Positions 49,651-60,697 of a stretch of DNA of 64,000 bases are shown one piece after another. The stretch's first letter is position 1. Each line of letters begins with the position of its first letter. The notes beneath the pieces are model-generated. The model did no database searches, was not told the origin of the DNA, and worked only from the letters and a program-made list of their open reading frames with translations. The stretch is from Lytechinus variegatus. Taxonomy: Eukaryota > Echinodermata > Echinoidea > Temnopleuroida > Toxopneustidae. The stretch lies in assembly GCF_018143015.1 (NCBI RefSeq), contig NC_054743.1, positions 27,465,934 to 27,529,933 on the forward strand. Direction: 5' to 3'. The position numbers and the translations under genes were made by a program.

Positions 49651-49713
49651 TTTCAAAAAATATTTAAAAAAATATTTTTTCATATATTTTTTATTCATTT
49701 TCATATAATTTTC

Positions 49714-49715
<2 letters not shown>

Positions 49716-49805
<90 letters not shown>

Positions 49806-49832
49806 TATATATATATATATATATATATATAT
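49716..49832. repeat. (AT)n microsatellite
   Basis: About 115 bp of almost pure AT, interrupted once by ATGTTT. Ile/Tyr repeat frames through it are not genes. Confidence 0.95.
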
Positions 49833-50415
49833 GTTTTGAATTTCGAATTGATTTTGGTGAGACATGGGAGACCTCATGGGTTAAATTATTTTTATTGCTT
49901 CTCCCAGTGACATTTACAAACAAACGATGAAATGCAAACATTTTACTGACTTCATAAATTTCATAACTTCATAAATCACATCAAGGTACCACAATAAGTA
50001 ATTCATATATACGCATAATTTCCAATTAATTCAACAGGTCTATTTTTTTCCAATTCACTGAATGGAATGTAAGAAATATACACTGAGAAACTAAACTTGA
50101 AATAAAATTATCACCCTCACATTCCACACACACACACAAATCAATCCTTGTCCCTCGATCACGGAAGTTCTTCCCAAAACCCCACCCTCCCCCGTCCCGA
50201 CCATAAGCCCTCCCAGAAATTTTGATTTTTTTTTACTGAAAATTTTCAAAAATTTACTAAGAGTGTGCATGAAATCCTGAAATTTACTTTAGATAATGCA
50301 AAAAAAAATCTAATTACAGGCTCGGTTACTTTGCTCCTTCGTTTAATATATTAATTAATTAATTAATATGTTTATTTTATACTCATTCATTTATTTATCT
50401 CCTATTATCTATCTA

Positions 50416-50763
50416 TCTATCGTGGAAGAGCCGTGGTGTAGGCTGACTCTCGCCTTGTAAATAGATCGAGGGTCGTGTATTCGAATCCCACCGCGGTCTA
50501 GCGTCCTTTGGCAAGGCGTTAATCCACACTTTGCCAGACCCAGGTGCTAAATGGGTATACTTGGTAAGATGCGAAAGATATTTTTTGCCAGCGCCATAAT
50601 GTGGCTGCAATGAATGCAAGGAATGCTCCCCAGGGAGTGGAAATTGTGCACTTTTCGTGCTTGATTGAAATGAATCCAATGACCGGGGTAATAATATGCT
50701 GTAACGCGCTTTGGGCCATTATGGGAAAAGCGCTTTATAAAAATTTGCTATTATTATTTACGT
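50416..50763 (+). repeat. tRNA-derived SINE
   Basis: The head has AGCCGTGGTGTAGGCTGACT (A-box-like) and GTATTCGAATCCC (a good B box at about 50478) with normal tRNA spacing. A unique body follows, then a 3' tail GTAACGCGCTTTGGGCC...AAAGCGCTTTATAAAAATTT and ATTATTATT, the tail shared by CR1/L2-mobilised SINEs. The LINE at 38755-39960 has a similar GCGCTTTGG end. Confidence 0.8.
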
Positions 50764-51051
50764 AAGTATTATTTATTTATAAGTTTTTTTTTAGTAGGGT
50801 GGCTCCATCAGTATTTTTTTACACGTCCTGCCACGCCTGACCCCCCCCTCCCTCCCCCGCTATGAAAAAAATGTCATGAATATGCACAAGTGAGGCATAG
50901 GCGGATCCAGCTTTTGGCGAAGGGGGGGGGGGGCGCACTGCCGAGCGGCGCACATATTTTTGCACTTCACCGGCGAAATAAAAGAAAATTTTGAAAAAGA
51001 AAAAGGGGTAATGCCTGACCCTGTCAAAACACGCACACGCACACACACACA

Positions 51052-51089
<38 letters not shown>

Positions 51090-51092
<3 letters not shown>

Positions 51093-52904
51093 TGCGTCCC
51101 AAAAAAAACTATACACTTTTGAAATGGCTGCCAATTAAAAACTGTAGCACATTGGAGGAAAAGACTTATAGTTATGGAAAGCCAATAAAGTCAACTTTCA
51201 AATGACACCAAAAAGTTGGAAAACTATTCAGGCTTGAGCGAGCACTGCCCACTGAAACAAAGGGTATGAAAAATAGGGTGGGCCGGAATTAGCCTTCCAA
51301 TTTCTTTCAGGTTTTTTTTTTGGTACTTGCAAAGTTGTTTTTTTTTTGGTAAATTAAAGATCAGATGTGATCAGTTTGTTGTTTGTGAATATTTAACTCG
51401 TTATTAAATTGAAATTTAATGCATGGGTGATCATGAATTGCAATTTTTAGTGCAGCATCTTGTCTTTATTATGTGGATCTCAACAATGCGTTCACGACAG
51501 TCAGGAGAAGAGGGGGGTAATATGACTTAGGTAGGTAAAGTACGTTGATTGGAAAAAGGTCAACAGAACATTTAGCAACCCCTCCTCCATCTCTACCCCT
51601 TCCCCCCCCCCCCCCCCCACTTCTCTCCTCCTGAGAGACTAAGCTTGGCTAGGCTGGACAGGAATTAGCTTTACAGTTTTTTTTTTGAGATGTTAGTCCT
51701 TTGGAACTTACAAAGCTAAGGGTGTTATGCTATTTATGAGTGAGATAAGTAATGGTTTCTTCAGGCAATTTTCATGAGTTACTAAATTGAATTTTAATGC
51801 ATGAGTGAACAGAAATTGTAATTTTAGTGTAGCATATTCATCTTGTGGACCTCAGAAGTGTGTTTGTGAGATTCAGAGTAATGTGATGGTACCTGTTACA
51901 AGCAAGAGGGTGAGATATGCTAAGACTTGGTTAAAAGGCCATTCCTCTTCTTTTTGTCCTTTTACAAATTAAAAGTCATATGTACCCTCCCCTCTCAACC
52001 TCCACCTCCATTTCCCAGCCCCCCTCTCTGTCTCACTTCCTGGATTGTAGCCTATTAAAAACTTAACTACCAAGTGACCGGTGGCTGATGGTCAGTTTTT
52101 TTATTGAATGGTTACCAAGAAATTTAATGATTATGATGATTAATGACGTAATTTATTGAAAAAAATGAATGTTTGATTGATCACATTGCCCATTGAATGA
52201 GTTGATTTACTGATAAATTGTTGATTAAATGATTGATAGGAAAAAGTTGATGCCCCAATTTAGAATTAATCATTAAATCAACATTGTGCTCTGGACTACA
52301 CGCGTACATAACAATCGCCATCAGTCTCTTAACAGGATGGGAGGGCGGGAAAGAGGGAGGGGGCGGGGGCTGAATGTTCTGTTGACCCTTATTCCATCAA
52401 CCTCCTTCTCCCACTTAAGTCCTATCTCACCCCCTATTCTCCCGACTCCCATGAACACATTGCTGAGATCCACATGATAAAGGTGAAATGCTGCCCAAAA
52501 AGAGATCCAAATGATAAAGTTGAAATGCTGCCCCCAAAGTGTAATTTATGTTCACTCATGCATTAAAGTTCAATTTAATAATTTAAAAGAATTGCTTAAG
52601 CAACCAAAACTGGTCACGGTTGATCATTAATTTATCACAACGCCCTTAACTTTGCAAGTCGGAAAGGATTTGGCTCTCAAAAACTGACATAAATTGGAAG
52701 GCTAATTCCAGCCCACCCTAGTTTTCATACCCTTTGTTTCAATGGGCAGTGCTCGCTCAAGCATGAATAGTTTTCCAACTTTTTGGTGTCATTTGAAAGT
52801 TGACTTTATTGGCTATCCATATATGTAAGTCTTTTTCCCCCAAATGCTACATTTTTTATTTGGCAGCCATTTCAAAAGTGTATAGTTTTTTTTGGGACGC
52901 ACTG
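51090..52904. mobile_element. 1.8-kb mariner-like non-autonomous element with about 240-bp inverted ends
   Basis: The left end CAGTGCGTCCCAAAAAAAAC is mirrored at the right end, and TA flanks both sides. Inversion continues about 240 bp, through TGGCAGCCATTT, CAACTTTCAAATGACACC, GAGCGAGCACTGCCCA and GGGTGGGC...GGAATTAG. Inside are further inverted repeats (GCATGGGTGATCATGAATTG against TTCACTCATGCATT). There is no transposase. CAGTGCGTCCCAAAA with TA flanks is the usual mariner form. Confidence 0.85.
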
Positions 52905-53589
52905 TATATATGACACATATCATATAGATATACATGACTCATGAGATAGAGACACATTATTTCACCGACAAATTAATGCGAGCGCGAAGCGCGAGCTGAA
53001 ATTTTTAAAGTATACTGACCTGAAAACAGGAAAAAGGTGCCTGTTTAAGACTGTTTGTAGTAACTCATGAGGAGGATACATTTCTCACTACACAGATAAT
53101 GCGAGTGCCGAGGGCAAGCTGAAATTTACTTATATTCTGACCAGAAAGCTTGATATTCTAAGCATTCTTGGTACCAATGATTAAGATGGGTATCTAAAAA
53201 AAATGCGAGCGCGAAGCGCGAGCTTAAAATTTTGATATTTCGATCTGAAAACATTACAGTTTAATGTACGTTTTAATAAAGAACAAGATTATATCCAACA
53301 AAAGATTATTGCAAATCGAAGCGGGAGTTCTTTTGATGTTCAGAACTAAAAACGGGACATTCTATTCACCTATTTAATCATGAAAAGTATGGGGTTTTGC
53401 TACAGAAATGATGCGAGCGCGAAGCGCGAGCTGAAAATTTTTATGTTCCAATCTGATAATTTGAGCACGATTTTTAATAAAGAACGAGTTGTGTAGCTCA
53501 ATCTCGTTTGCTGATTTCTGTGTAACATTACCATCTTATTGTTTTTGCACATGCGGAATTATTGGGGGAGGGCAAAACGATCATTCTTG

Positions 53590-54240
53590 ACCGCGGCGCC
53601 GATCTAGATTTGGTTAGCAATAGGCCCTTCTTCATTATTCTACCGGCGCTTATTTATTGAAATCAGGGGACGCTGGTCATTCTTGACCGGCGCCGATTTA
53701 AATTTAGGTGGCGCCGGTTAAGACAAAGGCAGCGCCGATTTGTCTTGACCGGCGCCGATTTAAACAAGTAGTACTGATTATTTTTACCGACGTTACGTAA
53801 GATTCAGGCAGCGGCAATCCATAGTCGACTGGCGCCGATCTAGAACCAGGGGGCGCCGATTATTCTTGACTGGCGCCGATTTTTAACCAGGTGGTGCTGA
53901 TTATTCTTGACCAGCCCCGATTTAGATATAGGTGGCGCTGATTATCCTTGATCGGCGCCGGTTAAGAACTCAGGCAGCGCCGATTTTTCTTTACCGGCGC
54001 CGATTTATAACCAGATGACGCCGATTGTTCTTGTCCAGCGTCGATTTAGATTTAGGTGGCGCTAATTATCCTTGATCGGCGCCGGTTAAGACTCTGGCAG
54101 TGCCGATTTTTCTTGACTGGCGCCGATTTATAACTAAATAGCGCTGATTATTCTTGTCCGGCGCCGATTTAGATTAAGGTGGCGCTGATTATTCTTGATT
54201 GGCGCCAGTTATATGCAGGCAGCGCACTGCTACCGGCGAA
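53590..54240. repeat. 41-bp minisatellite rich in GGCGCC
   Basis: About 15 diverged units follow the plan GGCGCCGATTTAGATTTAGG, then TGGCGCTGATTATTCTTGAC and C. Most units keep one or two GGCGC(C/T) cores, themselves palindromic. It is flanked by GGCGCC-containing sequence to 54475. Confidence 0.85.
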
Positions 54241-54524
54241 GTTGTTGGGAAAAGGGTAGTTAAAAGAAAAAATAAGGAAGATGATATGATTACGCTTTGC
54301 TGGGGATAGTCTTTCCTTTACTGTTGCTAATGTTATATCAGTGTATAATTTTTTTTTAAGCAGCGCCTTTTCCCTTTCTTTCCTTTATTTTTAATTTTTC
54401 AAGCGGCGCCTTTTCTTTCTTTTACTTTTTTTTTATTTTCTTTATTTTGAACGGCGCCTTCGGCGCCGCTCAAATATTAGGGGGGGCGCGCGCACCCTGC
54501 GCACCCCCCCTGGATCCGCCGATG

Positions 54525-56302
54525 TGAGGGAATGGAAGGTGTTATATCCGTCATCCATTGCCTGGTATTACCCTCACGAAATGTGTACATGATTTTAAAA
54601 TTGTCTGTCACCCCGGTTGGCCAAGATTCGCCCCTGCACAAATATGAACCGCCACTCAACCCAAAAGGTATCCGATATATATCAGAATAATACCTTAATA
54701 ACATTTCCAGTGATCGTGAGTACGAGTGCAAGTGCGCGTGCAGCTAGCATGCAGTGCAGTCGTCGATGTGACTCCGATGAGATTCCGATTCTTGAGCGAT
54801 TCTCACTCACATAATGAGAGGCAAAAGGGGTATTATTAGTGATTGGAGCATCTGGTGAAAATATAACTTGGACGCTAATCTTGAATTTATTGCTGGAAAG
54901 GTAAGTATTGAAAGTGAACATTTCAAGATGATGAGAATTTTTTACTGTTCTGTTTCCCTCGACCCCGGCCTGGTTTTGTCCGAGGTATCGTATTGACTGA
55001 GCTGTGGAGTGTGGTGGTGTGGGCGTTTTCTACTCTTGTCATGATCTTGTAATGACTCAATGGACTGGCAATGAAGCGCATGCTGCATGCTGTTGACTTG
55101 TTATAAATTTAATTGCTGCTGGCCCATCGGCAGTGTAACATATATTGTTTAAATCTTTAGAATGGGAAACAATCATTTGACAAATTGTATCATGCAAGTA
55201 GAGCTACAGAATATATCAATATACGGTATATTACGGATAGTATTAGGGTCTGAAAACAATGCTCACAGATTCAAAAGTTCAGGATGGCCCAACAATAACA
55301 TGGCAGAATCTTTATCAATTCAATAAATTTAGTTCTTGTGCCATTTGGCAAAGAGTTTTTATAGTTTCTGAGCATAGTGGAGATGGGGTTAGTTGGAATG
55401 CGGGGTAAGTTGAAACATTGTAATTTTCTTTAACCCTTTAGCAATAATACAACATGTATTATTAATAGCAATAAACTATTGCATAAATTAATAGCAATAA
55501 ATTGAGGGCAGTATTGCATAAATTTAATTTACAGGCGTTTAAGAAAATTACAAGGTAAATTCCAAGGTAAATTATTAATAGCAATAACTATTGCATAAAT
55601 TAATAGTGCATAAATTGAGGGCAGTATTGCATAAATTTATTTTACAGGCATTTAAGAAAATTACAATGTATCAACTTACCCCGTGCTCCAACTAACCTCG
55701 ATCTCCCCAATATACTGTATATCAAATGGTCTTGCTTTGCTATGCAATTTCATCTTCTATGATTGATTACATGAATGTAAGATATAAAAACAAATTTGGA
55801 GGCACTTTTCATCTCATACTTACACATATGATCTCACTACGTCATTGCGAAAAAAGTTATGACAGAGTCGGAGGTGTCAAATCTTTATTCAGGTTGTTGT
55901 CCCTGATCTTGACAAAGAGTGTTGCGTGAAATAGTTATAGCGGACAAATAGCTCACTATCTCTGATTTAGTGATAAAGTTAGACAAATAAAAGTTTGGAG
56001 AAACGGGCCGCAGATGCCAGATCACAACTTCATCTTCTTGTGATAAACCTTGACACCATATTCTGGGAGGAACCCCAATATATTTGGTGTTCATCTCATG
56101 CACTCATGGTGCTGAACACCATAGATTAGCACCAAGTTGGTAGGACTCCCTTGTTCATTCCATACTTCATCTCATGGTGCTAAACACCATGGATTAGCAC
56201 CAAGCTGGTAGGACTTCCCAATAATATTTGGTGTTCATTTCAATTTCCTCATGCAGATTCCATACTTAATCTCCTGGTGCTGAACACCCTCAATTTAGCA
56301 CC
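54525..56302 (+). other. probable SMCR8 upstream region and first intron
   Basis: A possible non-coding first exon ends at 54900 (TTGCTGGAAAG then GTAAGTATTG, a near-ideal donor). From there to 56300 is AT-rich. Near 55480-55660 a short stretch is duplicated (ATTGCATAAATTAATAG and GAGGGCAGTATTGCATAAAT twice). Confidence 0.35.
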
Positions 56303-56325
56303 ATGTTGGGAGGGATCCCCCAGGT
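56104..56325 (+). repeat. three-unit repeat of GGTGCTGAACACCAT type running into the SMCR8 exon
   Basis: Units at about 56107, 56174 and 56276 share CTCATGGTGCTGAACACCAT, then ATTAGCACCAAGTTGGTAGG ACT. The third unit supplies the first possible ATG (AGCACCATGTTGGGAGG at 56303). An inverted relation exists inside each unit (GGTGCT against AGCACC). Confidence 0.7.
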
Positions 56326-56530
56326 GGCTCAGCTCTACAGCCAGTCTCCGGAGATGAACTACTTTGACGCTTCAAAGGACGAGGCTGCATTTGTCCGGTC
56401 CAGGCCACCCTTACCCAGTGACCTGGCCCAGAGCTACAGGCCTCCTAACCCTTGGCCTGTCAGTCCTACCTGCAACAAGGATTTCATTCTAGTCTGTGAG
56501 TTTTCGGAGCTTGAAGGACCAAAGCCACTG
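56303..56530 (+). CDS. SMCR8: first coding exon of an SMCR8-like guanine-exchange-complex protein
   Basis: The exon ends CCACTG then GTAAGAAT, a good donor, phase 0. The last third matches animal SMCR8: PNPWP...DFILVCEFSELEGPKPL against human NPWSKL...DFILISEFSEQVGPQPL, the start of its longin/DENN module. The start is uncertain. ATG at 56303 lies in a repeat; ATG at 56354 (MNYFDASKDEAAFV) fits better and gives 59 aa before the intron. Possible acceptors at 56323 and 56341 would make the exon shorter. SMCR8 works with C9orf72 and WDR41 in autophagy and lysosome control. No later exon was found in the remaining 7.4 kb. Confidence 0.7.
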
Positions 56531-56629
56531 GTAAGAATAGTTTGCTTTATTTATTGGAGCCCTAAGTGTTTGGCTACATTCAATTTAGCCTGACTTGGGG
56601 GAGGGCAGGGGGGGGGGGTGCATGCATAC

Positions 56630-56792
56630 CTGGGGAGTGTTTCATCAACATTTTTGTCCAACAAGTTGTCAGACCTGACAACTTTCCTTGATGTTGATTG
56701 GCTGAGAAGCACTGTTACTATGGCAACTGTTGGATAAAATGGAACTTGTCGGATAAAATGTCTGACAAGTCCTTTCATGAAACGCTCCCCAG
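56630..56792. mobile_element. 163-bp MITE, in SMCR8 intron
   Basis: The left end CTGGGGAGTGTTTCATCAAC and the reversed right end CTGGGGAGCGTTTCATGAAA are inverted, with CAAGTTGTCAGA and TCTGACAAG further in. Non-coding. Confidence 0.8.
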
Positions 56793-56924
56793 ATGTATTT
56801 CTTCTTTTATTGTTCAACTGCTTGTTCCTTTTATGAACTTTAATTATTATGGTTTTGTTATCATTCACGATAAAAATTGTTTTTAAAAGAGTAAAGTTAC
56901 ATGGATTGGAAAGGAAGACCTTAT

Positions 56925-57328
56925 TTAAAGATAAATTCCAGTTCTAGTAATGATCTCAAAATGGCTTTTTACAGAATCTAATATAATGACAACCCAAGTG
57001 TCTGTTTGTATGAATGAAAAATATGTGCCAAAGGATTCTGGAAGAAATAGTGTAATTGCTGAGAAATAAGCAAAGTAAGCGCGGATTCGGTCACTTCCGT
57101 TCTTTATTCCAGCAATAATGATAATAATACACTGTCCCACGTGTGCCCATCTGTGTTGGTGATCTTCAGTGTGAACATTTTTCAGTATAGATTTCAAGAT
57201 TTCACAAAGTTCAGTTTATGTAACTGTACCAGATCTTGATTCTCAATGATATGCTGACAATTAAGCCTGGTTTTACAGACTTTCTCACGAGATCAGTGTT
57301 TACTGCAACTACTGGCATTTCTCTTTAA
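56925..57328 (-). mobile_element. 404-bp TTAA-flanked element, copy 2, in SMCR8 intron
   Basis: The reverse complement aligns from end to end with 3492-3894: TTAAAGAGAAATGCCAGTAG, CCAGGCTTAATTGTCAGCAT, CTGGTACAGTTACATAAACT, GAAAAATGTTCACACTGAAG. TTAA lies at both edges. Where copy 1 has a GC palindrome this copy has a longer AT/GA sequence (AATAAAGAACGGAAGTGACC). Confidence 0.85.
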
Positions 57329-58049
57329 TATATATTTTCACTTCCGGGCATCCATGTTACTTGATATTGCATGTACATGTACTTGTTTTTATGTGTTCAT
57401 TGATTATTCCCCCAACTAAAAATCCTCATTGTAGAGTTGATGGTCAAAGATTTATTGATTCTTGGAATTTCTCTTTTTCAAATGCATTAACTACATTGTA
57501 GGCATTAGTATTGAAAAAGGTTGAACATCATATTCCACCACTCAACCTTTTGTACATGTACGTCCGACCCCCATTTTTTCAAGTCTTACTGAACTTCATA
57601 ATCAGACCTAGTCATGGTCATTTAAGAGCATAGGGCCTACAGACTGTCAAAAGAACAAGAAATCAGAAACAAAAAAAAATCATGAAGGTCCCACATGTAG
57701 GGGGTCACACATACATATTTTATGAAATACATATTAAAGAATTTAACAGATACTGTGTTGGCTCTGATATTTTATGGATTGAAGTATTAACTTTGCTCTC
57801 TATAAATTACCTATAATACATGTTGGTACAGTACCTGTGTAAATAAATGATTCTTTATGATGCGGGGACCTGGTAAAATTATCAATAAAATGTGCCCTGT
57901 GTTCTAGCTAGACCCCATTTTTGCGGTGGTCCCTATTTCATGGCATTACATTGTTTTTTTTCCAGGCAGTTTAGTGGTCTTGGAGTCAAAAGTTAAGGAA
58001 AATCAATGTACAATCCCACAATAGCAAATCTATCTAAACTAATATTTAT
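57329..58049. other. non-coding sequence between MITEs
   Basis: AT-rich. No gene, exon or repeat of note is seen apart from ACATGTACATGTAC words near 57372 and 57556. Confidence 0.5.
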
Positions 58050-58502
58050 CAGGGTGTTACATGAACATTTGCCCGATTGTCCGGGGCAAGTAAAAATGAG
58101 AGTCCGGCAAGTGTTATGAAGTAAAGACCTAACTACTTCTTGGAATTAGGCAAGCAAAATTCACACAGTGTAAAAAAGCAAAATTCTCACAGGAGAATGA
58201 CCAAAATAAGGATCGATGTGATATGATATTGACCCTTATTTTGGTCTTGGCAGGCAAGATAAAAGCACTTTGGAAATAGAAATACAATAAGGTACACATA
58301 GATCACTTCATGTCAAAAGAGAAAAAAGGTCAACGGTTTATAAAACTGCAAAACTTTCTTTTGAAGAGGTAAAACTTTTTTCAAGGGTTTTTTGGGGCAA
58401 GTGAAATAGATTTTTGGGCAAATATATTCCAACTATTGAAAATTTACTTGCCCGACTGGGCAAGCACTTCTAAAAAATTATGTAGCACCCTCTTTTTCAA
58501 AT
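58050..58502. mobile_element. hAT-like MITE with an 8-bp target duplication
   Basis: It begins CAGGGTGTTACATGAACATT and near its right end has the reversed AGAGGGTGCTACATAATTTT. Each arm also carries a CCCG...CGGGCAAGTAAA or CCGG...GGCAAG motif. ATATTTAT lies directly before (58042-58049) and after (58503-58510), fitting a hAT 8-bp duplication. Confidence 0.7.
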
Positions 58503-58510
58503 ATATTTAT

Positions 58511-60278
58511 TGTGAATTATGCAAATAAACCAAATTAAAGATGGACATTGACGGAAGTGCAATTCTTCTTTGCAAGGAGTTGTGTTTGATAAACTTTTCA
58601 TTTGAAATAAGTGGTGGACGGAAACAGTGTTTTTCATGATGAGACGTGGTCAGAAATCTTCCGTGCTGGTTGGGCCTGACGACTGCTGTCCACTTTAGCT
58701 ATAACACTACAATTATAAAATCACAGGTAGATGTGCGCGCTGTGCACATCACAGCGCGCAGTTAGACAGAGAAAAGGGAACTTTTTTGCACCTGTTTTGG
58801 TTCTCAAAAATCTATGTTTTGCTTCCAGAATTCAGTATACTTGTAGTCATCTTGTCAGTTTACCGAAAATGGTGTTCGGAAGTGAATTTCAGCGTAGATC
58901 CAATATTGACACTGTTAACTCACCAACAACTGAAATCATTGTCCAGTTACATGTAGTTGAAGAAATGAAAAAAAAAAGAAATCAGTGGACGATGAGATGA
59001 CCAACACAGAACTTGAAGTTAAAGCATGTGAAAAAAAGTGCATGCAAAGCACATTACATGTATGTACACACACTGAGCATAGCCTGGCAAGAGTCAAACC
59101 AGATTCTAAAGAAATGCCCCTTTTTCGGTGTTTCATGTTTGTGATTTGAATGTTTGTTTTCACTTTTGACCAAATGCAATCATGATTAGCTGCAGAATCA
59201 TGATTTGAATCATGATTCTAGGTAAAAAAGTGGCACATACACAAAGTGCACCCATATATAGTGATCTCCACCTTCAAATGCTCATAACTTTCTTTCTGCT
59301 TTACATGTAGGTGATTTTCAAACGTGAGTGACACGACAATCGGAGAGGTTTAAGGGCTCATATCTTAAAACTTTCAGGTTATGAATCATTCATGACTACT
59401 ATATTATATACAATGTAGGACTGGCATGGGCCACTACGAGTTTGATTTGAATTCAACAATTCGTTTAGTAGATATGATTAAAAAACGGTGCGTGAGTGAC
59501 ACAACAAATTTTGGACATGGGTTTCTGACCACTAACACATATGGTTGGATTCGTGCCCAAGTAGTTGTCATGGAGTACTGTGAGTACCAGTAAATGGACA
59601 TAAATAGTGTACCTATCTAACACATATAGTCAAAATCAATCAAACCTTCTCTATGGAAAATGGTACCCTCCTATATACCGTGAGTGACACGACATCCAAA
59701 ACGTGAGTGACACGACAAGTGCAAAAATACAACATTTATCTCAACATTGAAAGTATTTTTTGCATGATGTAGAAGAGTAAAATACCATTAACCAAAAAAC
59801 AAGCTTAATAACATAATAACTGCTTTCTTTAAAGTTCATAATATGTCATCCTGATGTTTTATTCTTGGTTTATTGTCATATTTGCCCATCAACTCACATT
59901 CCCTATACCATACCACATTGTGGTATGCTATACCACTCTCCTCTGTAGAGGAGGAGGGGGCACTTGAAGGAGGTGTTATGAGGTCTTGGCATTTACATCA
60001 ACTCAAACATTATTTTTGTGGCCTGATATCATTCAAAACTTTAACTCTTTCTCCCTATCTGTATATGAAAGTTTACAGGTTTATACAATTCAGCATCCAC
60101 AACGGATGGAATAATTTTTCCTTGTAAGAAAGGTATTCTCAATAGTCACTCACATCATCTGGCATGGTCTGGTAGCCAATGATGTCATGTATGACTCCTT
60201 TTTCTTGAAATATTGGATTACAATATTATCCTCCTTTAATATTTTAGGCATTGTCCAAATAGGACATGGCAGTTTCAA
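58511..60278. other. unassigned intron or intergenic sequence with 15-mer cluster 1
   Basis: No convincing exon is seen. The GTGAGTGACACGACA motif occurs at 59334, 59492 (one change), 59680 and 59703. A small inverted repeat, ACCATACCACATTGTGGTAT, is near 59907. Confidence 0.5.
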
Positions 60279-60280
60279 TA

Positions 60281-60695
60281 GGTGGTTTCAAACCGCCTCG
60301 ATCACAAGAATCCCCGTTAAATTACGAGAACTTTTTAAGGCTAAAAAATACCCGTTAATTATTCCTGCATTCACACCGCCCCGAAACACATCCTTCGGGA
60401 TAAGTTCCCGCAGTTACGAGCATGCGCAGTGTGGTCTGATAAGCAGGCAAGGCGGGAGATTCAAAATCACTAGCCCAGCAGCCACCCACGCCGCCGCGCC
60501 CAACGACACGCTGGGATAAAAGTTCCCGTAATTTGCTTTCACATCGCCAAAATACCTGCGACCTTGGAAAAATCCCCACGAAAGTTCTCGTAATTTCGCC
60601 AAGTACCTACTATTTAGCGGGTATTTTCTTTCGGGGAAATTTCCCGATCAGAGAATACCTGGAACTGGCGAACTTCGAGGCGGTCTGAAACCACC
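60281..60695. mobile_element. 415-bp TIR element with TA target duplication
   Basis: GGTGGTTTCAAACCGCCTCG at the left is mirrored by the right end (reversed GGTGGTTTCAGACCGCCTCG), and TA flanks both sides (60279 and 60696). The interior is GC-rich and itself partly inverted (CCGTTAAATTACGAGAACTT against AAGTTCTCGTAATTTCGCC). Non-coding. Confidence 0.85.
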
Positions 60696-60697
60696 TA

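Larger units (their letters stand above)
50896..54524. mobile_element. 3.6-kb composite hAT-like element with nested insertions
   Basis: The left end is CATAGGCGGATCCAG and the reversed right end is CATCGGCGGATCCAG, with TGAGG directly outside both (50891-50895 and 54525-54529). Inside, in order: a G-run, a TA-flanked element (51090-52904), four copies or variants of the GCGAGCGCGAAGCGC motif (52979-53430), and the GGCGCC minisatellite (53590-54240). The ends have GGCGCACTGCC and GCGCAC motifs in common. No hAT transposase is seen, so it is non-autonomous. Confidence 0.55.

Noticed and set aside
49591-49941. Ile/Tyr-repeat protein
   Set aside because: It is a translation of an (AT)n microsatellite.
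53590-54240. CRISPR-like array (regular GGCGCC repeats)
   Set aside because: The units are continuous and diverged without unique spacers, and the context is an animal nuclear genome; it is a minisatellite.
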